This document shows, piece after piece, positions 54,835-64,000 of a DNA stretch of 64,000 bases (positions within the stretch are counted from its first letter, which is position 1; each line of letters begins with the position of its first letter). This DNA comes from Siphonodentalium dalli (taxonomy: Eukaryota > Mollusca > Scaphopoda > Gadilida > Siphonodentaliidae), in contig CP136064.1 in NCBI GenBank assembly GCA_032622095.1, forward strand, positions 109,294,004 through 109,358,003, written 5' to 3'. The notes below the pieces were generated by a model. It was not told the DNA's origin, did not search any database, and saw nothing but the letters and a program-made list of their open reading frames with translations. The position numbers and the translations under genes were made by a program.

Positions 54835-56518
54835 TGATAATAAACACATACAATATAATAACGAACACGAGACATACATAATTTATAAACTGTTAACAAA
54901 AGATATCAAATTCAATACATGACAAAGATGACTCAGTGAAGATTATAAAGTGAACATAAAAATATTAAGGTAAGAATCTTTTTAAGCATTACTAAACCGT
55001 TTAGCACAGACCACAGTCCACTTCACTAATCCGATCATCACCAAACTTCATATTTATCTTGATATTGATCTATCAGATGAGAGCTATCAAATATGTTTTG
55101 AATTTCATAGGAAAAAATGGTCGCCAGCGACCATATTGCATTTACGTTATATATGTTATCGCGTCATGTCGATATCTAGTATTACTTAGAAATTTCACCT
55201 TTCGAGATTCATAATTGCTCCATTGACTGTAACAGATGAAATTATTCCCCTCTTCGGATAGAGTGTCACTGAAACTTTATTTTGTCAGACTGTATGTATA
55301 GTCACTGATTATATGTGGTAATAGTCTGTAATAAGATGTAGCACTATTTTATTTTATATTTACATGTTGTGCTGTTTTATACAACAATTCTAATCCCCCC
55401 TAGATCATCATGTGATCGACCATACATCGCGCACGAGGACCTGATTGAATTAAGGGCGGTTTTATGGATCACTTCTGTCCTCAAGCTAGATTATACTTAT
55501 GCCATTTAATGGCATGTTTCTAACGTGGAAGGTTAGATATGCTTGAGACACCACCACTCTTCAATTCACACCAAGTTCTCAGTTGTCATGTTCGGATATT
55601 AGAACCCATAGCCATGATATATGGTTTATTTTGTGTATACTATAGTAAAATAGTTATTTTCAGTACCTTTATATACCGGTACTGTGTATAACAATGCATA
55701 TAAATGAATCCATGTATACATGTATATTGATTCAACGGATTCAGTGGTTTTGTCCATCAGTCTATCAAATTTGCGGGGGAACATGGCCACCAGCAGTACA
55801 CCCTGCTAAATTTCAAATTTGAATCAATTGGCGCACCCTGCAGCCAGCTTTTATTGGAGAACTTTTTCTCATGTGGATAGTTTGGGTCACCGCTAGATGT
55901 GAGTCATATTTTGTTCTCAAACTTTCCTTATGAAAACATCACTGCCAGCGGTGATCTTGAATTTTACTATTTTTATGGCTAAATAATTTGGTTGATCCTA
56001 CAGACGACACCCCTCGTCCGATCGTCACCAGATTCCACAATGATCTTCTGGATAACCAGGGTGAGAGTAATCTAATTTTTCCGAATTTCGTTAAAAAACA
56101 TGACCACAGGCAGCAATTTGGTATCTTACTCTTTTGCATGACTGAATTGTTTAGCAACTGTACAGACATATCCCTCATCTGATAGTCACCAAACTTCATA
56201 TTGATCTTCGGGCTGAAAACTAGATGGTGAATTTATTTGGAAAACATTGTCGCCAGCAGTCATCTTCTATTTTGGTTTTTATATACATGTATATCTCTTC
56301 ATGCGGATAGCCAGTATTACGTAGGTACTTCAACTTTCCGCATTCCTGTCATCATTTGAAATATAAAAATTTACCTGATACATGCACCCTTCAAAATATG
56401 TTTCGTCATATCTATTTTAATGACTCGTATGGTAATATTGATATAGATATATTTGTCAAACATTTCTTTGTACAATATACAGGTATTTAGTTTGTAACTC
56501 AATCTAGAAATATATAAT
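54835..56518. repeat. degenerate repeat units with CACCAAACTTCATATT
   Basis: Related blocks begin near 55,030 (CCGATCATCACCAAACTTCA), 55,880, 56,018 (CCGATCGTCACCAGATTCCA) and 56,178 (TGATAGTCACCAAACTTCAT). Each is followed by TGATCTT and a GCCAGC word. Divergence is high. Open frames at 55,939-56,199 lie in these units. Confidence 0.5.
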
Positions 56519-57002
56519 AGTAGCTGGTGGACCCGACTTCGTCCGGGATGTTCCCCTCTGATTTTCGGAGAATTGCGCGATTTAACCTTGAATTGACCAT
56601 TTTAAAGGTGAAGTTCATGTCGGGGTCACGATTTGACCCGTCCTAAACACTCCCCGGACAAAAGTACCCGTCGAAATCCGCCCGGCTTTACCCGATTTGA
56701 CCTTGAATTGACAATTTTGAATGTCAAGATCAGGTCGGGGTCATGATTTGACCAATCCGAAACACTCCTGGGACAAAAGTAACGGTAGGTATCAAATTTC
56801 GTTGAAATCCTTCCGTTTTACCAGATTTGACCTTGAATTGATCTTTTTGAATGTCAAAGTCAGGTCTGGATCAAGATTTGACCCTTCCAAAATACTCTCT
56901 GGAAATAATATCCCCTAGGTATCAAATTTCGTCAAATCAGTCCGGCAGTTTTCCCGGCCATAGCTAACAGACAAACAGACAGACAAATGTCCAAAATATA
57001 TA
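56519..57002 (+). mobile_element. modular element, 110-bp body units
   Basis: Head TAGCTGGTGGACCCGACTTC at 56,521; body of three degenerate units (GATTTGACCTTGAATTGA, CACTCC, TTCGTCGAAATC type); tail AACAGACAAACAGACAGACA near 56,969, then AAAATATATATTAGACTAGC into the next element. Confidence 0.75.
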
Positions 57003-57655
57003 TTAGACTAGCCGATGAGCCCGACGTTGTCCGGGCTATTCAAAAACCAAATTTCAAGTCGATAGCTCTACCCAGCCCGAAATTTCAAGCCGATAGCTCT
57101 ACCCGTTTCCGAGATCTGGTCTGCGCATGCGCGAAGCTGGCGTCGCACCGACTCGGCGACCCGATAAAATTCGTATCCGGGGCAAGATACATTCACATAG
57201 CAAATTTCAAGTCGATAGCTCCAACCGTTTCCGATATCTGGTGTGCGCATGCGCGAAGCTTGCGTCGCACGGGCTCGGCGACCAGATAAAATTCGTATCC
57301 GGGGCAAGATACATTCACATAGCAAATTTCAAGTCGATAGCTCCACCCGTTTCCGAGATCTCGTCTGCGCATGCGCGAAGCTGGCGTCGCACGGGCTCGG
57401 CGACCCGATAAAATTCGTATGCGGGGCAAGATACATTCACATACCAAATTTCAAGTCGATAACTCCACCCGTTTCCGAGATCTGGTCTGCGCACGCGCTG
57501 CACGGGCGTCGCACGGGCTCGCCAATACGACAACGACGACCGCCTGGTCAAACTACACACACGTACCAAGTTTCGTCCCGATCGGTCGAGAATCGTAGAT
57601 TTGTATAAATGACAAACAGACAAACAGACAGAGGTCTTCAAAAATATATATGAGA
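57003..57655 (+). mobile_element. modular element with a 122-bp satellite body
   Basis: Head CTAGCCGATGAGCCCGACGT at 57,008; body the 122-bp tandem repeat; tail ACAAACAGACAAACAGACAG near 57,611, then AAAATATATATGAGACTAGC. It sits head-to-tail with its neighbours. Confidence 0.75.
57041..57530. repeat. 122-bp satellite, about 4 copies
   Basis: GATAAAATTCGTAT begins at 57,163, 57,285 and 57,407, exactly 122 bp apart. Each unit carries AAATTTCAAGTCGATAGCTC, TTTCCGA, GCGCATGCGCGAAGC and GTCGCACGGGCTCGGCGA. CpG-rich. Because 122 is not a multiple of three, the open frames on both strands (57,068-57,641) rotate through all phases and are not genes. Confidence 0.88.
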
Positions 57656-58025
57656 CTAGCTGATGTACTCGACTTCGTTCGGGCTATTTAGGGATTTTTT
57701 TTGTGATCGCCTCCATCTGGACAGTAGCCAGTATATACAGCGTCTGGCCAAACTATTGTTCAATTGGTCCAGAAACATGCCTATATCAGCACGTTCGAGG
57801 ACATGGTCCCGTCCATATTGCTCCCGGGATCGAAGTAGTCCTACACACAAATTTTTAGTCGGATCGGTCAAGGTCCAGAAACATGCCTATGAGCGAGGTC
57901 AAGTTGACACGTTAAATACCAAATCCGAGTTGGATCGGTCGAGCAGCGTTAGAGTCTATAACACATACACACATGCATTCATACATACACACATCCATAC
58001 AGACAGGTGTTCCAAAAATGTATAA
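57656..58025 (+). mobile_element. modular element, single-copy body
   Basis: Head CTAGCTGATGTACTCGACTT at 57,657; body without clear tandem units (GGTCCAGAAACATGCCTAT occurs twice, at 57,767 and 57,870); tail ending CATACAGACAGGTGTTCC then AAAAATGTATA. Confidence 0.65.
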
Positions 58026-59489
58026 TCGATAGCTACAACAATTCTATGGTAGATAGTTCACGGGCGACCTGATGCATGCATCTTAGTTTTCTTGTTACCG
58101 CCACGAAGTGGGTGTACACTGGTGTAGAGATCTGTATAGACTCATGGTCGAATGGAGAAATATATTCTTGTTTCGTACTAGAGTATAAATCGTACCGATA
58201 ATTACGATAGTACGACAAAGATTAGCACATGTGTTTACGTCACCGGTGTAATTGTGGGGACATGTTTCTATTATGAAGGTTTGCTATCCCGAAGGTCCGC
58301 TATTCCGAAGGTTCTCTATTCCGAAGGTTTTTGTTATTTTTAGGTTAATTCTATATTCTAAAGTATTGAGACTAATTTGAGAGGGTTAATTTTCACAAAG
58401 ATTCTTTTTATGGAGTGTGCGCTCACATCCGAACTGATCATCCGCGCACATCGATACAGATACAGGAGGAAATAACTTAACTTAAAACATTAAATGTGAT
58501 TTTGTTTTGTTTTCGCGGGTTTTCTTGAGATTTAATGTCATTACGTGGGCCCATACCGTTGAATTCTTGGCATATAATATGAATGTTGTGGTATATATGG
58601 ACCCTCCCGCATTGGGACATGACACAGGTACAGTTGACTTAAGTGATGTTCTGTGTGGGCTCAAATTTGGAGTTCAATATTTTAAGGGCCCAGTTTAGAA
58701 TTTTATGGGTCCATAGCTTTGAACTCTGGGCATATAATATGAATATTGGGGGTATGTCTCTATTCCGAAGGTTCACTACCCCGAAGGTCCACTATTCCGA
58801 AATTTCTCTGAATGTTCGCTATTCCGAAGGTTCACCAATCCGAAGGTTCGTTATTCCGAAGGTTCTGTGTTCCGAAGATTTTTGTTATTTTAAGGTTAAT
58901 TCTATATTCTAAAGTATTGAGAGGGTTCATTATCACGAAGATTCTTTTTATGAAGGAAATAACTTATAACATTAAATGTGATTTGTTTTTGTTTTCGCGG
59001 GTTTTCTTGAGTTTAATGTCATTACGTATGACCTTATTTCTCATTACATATTCACGCCAAGCAGCCCACACAATTGCTATGTTTCGATGCGATTTAATGT
59101 GATTACGTGTGACCTAATATCTCAATAATCTGAGGCAAGAGTACGCCTGCTAAAGGCGAATTATAACAGTTGGGGCTACAACGCTCAATGAATACTGGAG
59201 GCTATAACAAACTGCGCAGCAGAATATCGCTGAATGGACGAGTATGAGATGAGCCTAACTGCAATTGTGACTTTGTTTAAAGGCCCACTTAATTTTCGAG
59301 TCATTCATTTTTTTATAGTATATACGGTTTTAATAACAATTTATGCCATAAAATTTGAATAAAATACTATAATTCACCACCATTTGAAACGCAGAATACT
59401 TCTATCTCCTAGTTTGAAACACCTTTAAAATACCGCGTCGTATATCTAGCAATTAGCAACCAAAATGTCCTCCTCGGCTTTCCATAGAT
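58026..59489. repeat. CTATTCCGAAGGTTC minisatellite clusters and duplicated flank
   Basis: Units of CTATTCCGAAGGTTC and variants are tandem at 58,288-58,328 and 58,759-58,880. Each cluster is followed by the same flank (TTTTTGTTATTTT, AAGGTTAATTCTATATTCTA, AAGTATTGAGA), so about 500 bp is duplicated. ATGGGTCC/GGGCCCATA words at 58,548 and 58,710 are also doubled. 59,278-59,395 matches 25,058-25,170. No gene is seen. Confidence 0.65.
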
Positions 59490-60235
59490 TTCAACGTAAT
59501 TTGATACTTATGGGTATTTGTGTCCGGGAAGTGTTTTGGACGGGTCAAATCGTGACCCCGACCTGACCTTGACCTTTAAAACTGTCAATGCAAGGTCAAT
59601 TTGGGTAAAACGGACACATTTCGGCGAAATTTTATACCTAGGGATACTTTGGTCCGGGGAGTTTTGAACGGGTGAAATCGTAACCTCGGCCTGACCTTGA
59701 CCTTCAGTGTGGTCAATCAAAGGTCAAATCGGATAAAACGGATGGATTTCGACGAAATTTGATACCTATGGGTACTTTTGTCGGGGGAGTGTTTTGGACG
59801 GGTCAAATCATGACTCCGACCTTACCTTGACCTTCAAAATTGTTCATTAAAGGTCAAGTGGGGTAAAACGGACGGATTTCGACGAAATTTGATACCTAGG
59901 GGTACTTTTCTCCGGGTGGGGGTGTTTTGGACTGGTCAAATCATGACCCTGACCTGACCTTGACTTTCGAAATAGTTAATTGAAGGTCAAATCGCGCCTT
60001 TCACCGGAAATCAGATGGGAAACAGCCCGGGCGAAGTCGGGCCTATCAGCTTGTGAAATAAAGAAGACAGTTTGAAGAAAGTAATGTATGACACGAGAAA
60101 ACTTGAAATATGGAAGTATGCAAATTTCCCGCATAAAGCTAGTTTATAGAATAATTGTATTATAATTTATATTTATGGCTAATAATATATTGGTGGCGTT
60201 ACCATTTCTGACTATGGTTTTCTTGTTTCAGCCAA
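59490..60235 (-). mobile_element. modular element, inverted relative of 12,785-13,910
   Basis: Reading on the minus strand from 60,232: AACCATAGTCAGAAATGGTA in complement, an AT-rich block, the head GCCCGACTTCGCCCGGGCTG (60,038-60,019), then four 110-bp units with TTGACCTTCAA/GGTCAAGGTCAGG words down to 59,490. The same order of modules occurs in the copy at 12,785. Confidence 0.75.
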
Positions 60236-60299
60236 ACCTTGGCTGTTTATTTCACACCTGTTTCTGGGATAACCTGTGTGTCGACTGAGAACCTGTGTG

Positions 60300-60440
60300 T
60301 CAATTGAGGAGAACACACGGAGGATTTGTGTAAATGTTAGCCCAAACGACATTTCGAAGTAACGACGGGTTTGTTGTTTATTTCGAGGAATAATACCGCA
60401 TCATATGAATTCAGCCCAAATATATTGACAGGTGTCAAGG
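60300..60440. repeat. dispersed repeat R3, copy 2
   Basis: Matches 53,225-53,370, same orientation, roughly 85-90% similar by eye. Confidence 0.7.
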
Positions 60441-62215
60441 GTCTAGCTCTATACTGAGCAATAAAAAACTAATATTAATAAATACCGAGTATATTTAATT
60501 TAACGCCAATGGGTCGTTTATGTGCGTTTAAGAGTGTATTTATGCCTAAAGCAAAGTGAAATAACGATCTTAAAATGAATTGGCCGGTATATTTTATTAG
60601 TTATCAGGGTTACCAGGGTCGTAGTTGCATAAATTACAATATATTTTATGTTTATGCTAAGATAACTTGATCGGTATTGAGGTTAACACAAATCCCATAT
60701 ATGGAAATTCCAAATATGGAAAGTGACGTGCGCAAAACAGATACAATGGTCTTACTAAAAACGAAGCAATAATGATAACAACAAACACCGACCCAGTTAA
60801 ATAATGACATTAAATGGCGCTGTATTGCGTCTTTAAGAGTGTGTTGATGTATCTATCATGTGATTAACTAATTAAACATTATTTCGCCTACATATTTCGA
60901 TAATTATCAGGTCCGCAGTTCGATTATGAAACGTTAAGATTATTGCTTGGTATTTGTTTCAAATCAGATAGCTGCATCTCGGTTATCTGGATCAGATATA
61001 TTTATAGCGTCGAAGCGAAGAAATGTTGTCAAATTCCACGTCTGAATACGCGTCTTATTCTCACTTATACCGTGTTTATATCAGTTTTATTCTATGTGTT
61101 GTTGTGTATTGTATTACTTTGATCAAGGTTGCGCTTTTGTTATTCTCACAAAAGGTAAATTTGATGCGTGTTTGATGCGTGTTTACATTTCAAAATTTCG
61201 TCGGCCATGTACACAGTACAGTAACACTACAGTGCGACGGAATTCCATATCCTTAATTACGAGACTAATTTATCGAATGAGGTCAAATTTTCGCATATAA
61301 GAAGACTCGTATGTTATTCTGCACCATTCTGACGAGTGCTGAAATTCGCATTATTTTCGTTTTTATCGAAAAATAATCGTTCTCTATGTAAATTTTTTCA
61401 ACCAAAAAAAAATTCATTGTTTTGCCAATTTCAAGCTAGTTTATAGCATGGTCATGGCATAATTTGACATAGCGAGTGTCGGTAGACGTTTCTTGAGTGT
61501 GCACAACAAATTTTGGTCCCAACGAAGCAGGCTAAAATCCTGAAATTTGTCAATTTTACTTTGCGTGTGAAGAAAATATTCATTTAAACTTCCAAAATTG
61601 GTTGAAATATGCTCAACAACATTCAGTTGAATGGTGACATTATTTATAGTCACCGACTAACTTCCACGATGAATCAAATTTGTTTTTATTGGTGACAATT
61701 ATGTCGCGAGAGATAAAAATGTAAATTTTTTAAAGAAAATGTAAAATTTTAGCTCATTTTAAGACTTTAATTGCTTGTAGATCGGTGTTAATTATCTTCG
61801 TCAATGATGTCATGTCACGCTTGTTAATAATTCATTTGTTCGGAAATACTTATTGGGGGTCGAAATGTATAAAATTTAACTACCACCACTTCCAAAAACA
61901 ACACCAATAAACAATAACGCTCTTTGTTCCATGCAATGGAAATGGCTATTTATTGTCCTGATATCAGTGATATAAATGAATGCCTAAAATTAGTATTATC
62001 CTGAAATAAATTTATGCCACTTTGGCGAACATGGGAACCACGGTACAATTTATGCCATTTAGGCACACTTCAGAGTGAAATCAGGGCTTATATTTCGGCG
62101 AAAATCCAAATCTAGATTCTCGTAAATATTCTCGCAAATTACCCTGGATTCTCGTGAAAAAGTATATATGGATTCTCGCTAAATCAGATGAAATATATGC
62201 CTTGGAAATATAGCA
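60441..62215. other. non-coding, no gene seen
   Basis: AT-rich. Open frames at 61,094-61,300 and 61,441-61,653 show no domain. GGATTCTCG(T/C) and ATTCTCGTAAA words cluster at 62,115-62,180 next to the satellite start. Confidence 0.45.
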
Positions 62216-64000
62216 AATCGTTTAATGCTTTAGAATTTTTGTTTTTCGGAGATTTATATATATGCTTAAAGACATATTATGGACTTGTTATGGACTTTTT
62301 CAGGTGCGAGAAATTGATAAGTTAGTGCTCAGGGACTTTGCCAAATCACTGAAATTTTCCACAAAAATCTGCCACACCACTTCATAGAGAACATCGTCTG
62401 AACTACTCCAAATTGTAAATATTTACATCTCGATTCGGGGCGCAACTATCGGCTATAATTAAACAAAAATGATTTCGCCATCGAGAGTCATTGCATTTAA
62501 CTAATATATAAGAATGACGTTGTGTATCATCCATTTGGATTAATATTCGTAACGAATAACTACTTTGAGAAAGATTATTCTTAATTTCTATTTGATCACT
62601 CTGCCCGGTGTCTGCCGGAGTGTTTCACATCACTTTAATCAAGGAAGACTGTTCAGAAAAACTGTATTTCAAGAAATCGTTTAATGCTTTAGAATTTTGG
62701 TTTTCGGAGATTTATATATATGCTTAAAGACATATTATGGACTTGTTATGGACTTTTTCGGGTGCGAGAAATTGATAAGTTAGTGCTCAGGCACTTTGCC
62801 AACCTGGGGAATTTTATCATTCTACTAACATCACTGAAAATTTCCCAAAAAATCTGCCACACCACTTCATAGAGAACATCGTCTGAACTACTCCAAATTG
62901 TAAATATTTACATCTCGATTCGGGGCGCAACTATCGGCTATAATTAAACATAAATGATTTCGCCATCGAGAGTCATTGCATTTAACTAATATAAAAGAAT
63001 GACGTTGTGTATCATCCATTTGGATTAATATTCGTAACGAATAACTACTTTGAGAAAGATTATTCTTAATTTCTATTTGATCACTCTGCCCGGTGTCTGC
63101 CGGAGTGTTTCACATCACTTTAATCAAGGAAGACTGTTCAGAAAAACTGTATTTCAAGAAATCGTTTAATGCTTTAGAATTTTGGTTTTCGGAGATTTAT
63201 ATATATGCTTAAAGACATATTATGGACTTGTTATGGACTTTTTCGGGTGCGAGAAATTGATAAGTTAGTGCTCAGGCACTTTGCCAACCTGGGGAATGTT
63301 ATCATTCTACTAACATCACTGAAAATTTCCAAAATAATCTACCACCCCACTTCATAGAGAACATCGTCTGAACTACTCCAAATTGTAAATATTTACATCT
63401 CGATTCGGGGCGCAACTATCGGCTATAATTAAACAAAAATGATTTCGCCATCGAGAGTCATTGCATTTAACTAATATGTAAGAATGACGTTGTGTATCAT
63501 CCATTTGGATTAATATTCGTAACGAATAACTACTTTGAGAAAGATTATTCTTAATTTCTATTTGATCACTCTGCCCGGTGTCTGCCGGAGTGTTTCACAT
63601 CACTTTAATCAAGGAAGACTGTTCAGAAAAACTGTATTTCAAGAAATCGTTTAATGCTTTAGAATTTTGGTTTTCGGAGATTTATATATATATGCTTAAA
63701 GATATATTATGGACTTGTTATGGACTTTTTCGGGTGCGAGAAATTGATAAGTTAGTGCTCAGGCACTTTGCCAACCTGGGGAATGTTATCATTCTACTAA
63801 CATCACTGAAAATTTCCAAAATAATCTACCACACCACTTCATAGAGAACATCGTCTGAACTACTCCAAATTGTAAATATTTACATCTCGATTCGGGGCGC
63901 AACTATCGGCTATAATTAAACAAAAATGATTTCGCCATCGACTCGATGGCATCGAGAGTCATTGCATTTAACTAATATATAAGAATGACGTTGTGTATCA
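62216..64000. repeat. 485-bp satellite array, truncated by the window edge
   Basis: CGTTTAATGCTTTAGAATTT starts at about 62,219, 62,678, 63,163 and 63,648. The last two intervals are 485 bp; the first is 459 because it lacks the GCCAACCTGGGGAATTTTAT block. Units are about 97-99% alike except the first. Each ends with CCCGGTGTCTGCCGGAG, TTTCACATCACTTTAATCAA and GGAAGACTGTTCAG. In the last unit CATCGA is expanded near 63,937. A diverged monomer lies at 24,700-25,060. The 88-codon frame at 63,578-63,844 is repeat-derived. Confidence 0.9.

Noticed and set aside
57068-57641. Overlapping 85-121-codon frames on both strands
   Set aside because: Explained by a CG-rich 122-bp satellite whose period is not a multiple of three.
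63578-63844. 88-codon frame near the right edge
   Set aside because: Lies in the 485-bp satellite; not open in the other units.

Overview
The window is animal (metazoan) nuclear DNA. It is AT-rich, has split genes with GT-AG introns and AATAAA signals, a short TTAGGG-type interstitial telomere tract, and many short inverted-repeat elements and minisatellites. The repeat content suggests a marine invertebrate, but I cannot fix the phylum. Well under 10% is coding, and most open frames fall in repeats.

Host genes. The best gene is the 3' half of an organic anion transporting polypeptide (SLCO/OATP family) on the minus strand. Six exons between 42,920 and 20,282 join with consistent phases and end at a stop codon 116 bases before an AATAAA. 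They encode the last transmembrane segments, the extracellular Kazal-like cysteine domain and the cytoplasmic tail. The 5' exons are not recognisable in the window. Downstream on the same strand, an exon at 8,350-8,109 with a PAN/Apple-like cysteine pattern and a stop codon looks like the end of a second gene; two weaker candidate exons lie at 12,752-12,596 and 11,131-11,076. On the plus strand, 2,821-3,233 looks like the last coding exon of an unidentified gene with one membrane segment and an AATAAA.

Main novelty. 44,231-52,438 is one giant palindrome of about 8.2 kb. Two arms of about 4 kb, nearly identical, face each other across a short GCC/GGC-rich centre. Each arm carries the same intact intronless gene of 565-566 codons, transcribed outward. 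The protein has a terminal C2H2 finger, a P-loop ATPase of the viral packaging type (FtsK/HerA, A32-like, by my reading), a repetitive linker, a second finger and a charged tail. The outer ends are sharp and flanked by the 4-bp direct repeat ATAC, so it looks like a complete mobile or virus-derived unit. No capsid, polymerase, integrase or transposase gene is visible in it.

Other DNA. The rest is a museum of small elements: TTAA-flanked inverted-repeat elements (862-1,144; 1,609-2,032; 10,394-10,814; 18,833-19,314; 35,786-36,230; 54,243-54,834), a TA-flanked twin pair (39,814-40,255 and 41,120-41,570), a head-to-tail doubled TIR element (21,777-24,402), arrays built on the palindrome AGATATCT (29,862-30,390; 35,519-35,785), modular elements with a constant CCCGACTTCGTCCGGGC head and an ACAGACAGAC tail (12,785-13,910; 29,070-29,310; 56,519-58,025; 59,490-60,235), a 122-bp satellite (57,041-57,530) and a 485-bp satellite running off the right edge (62,216-64,000).
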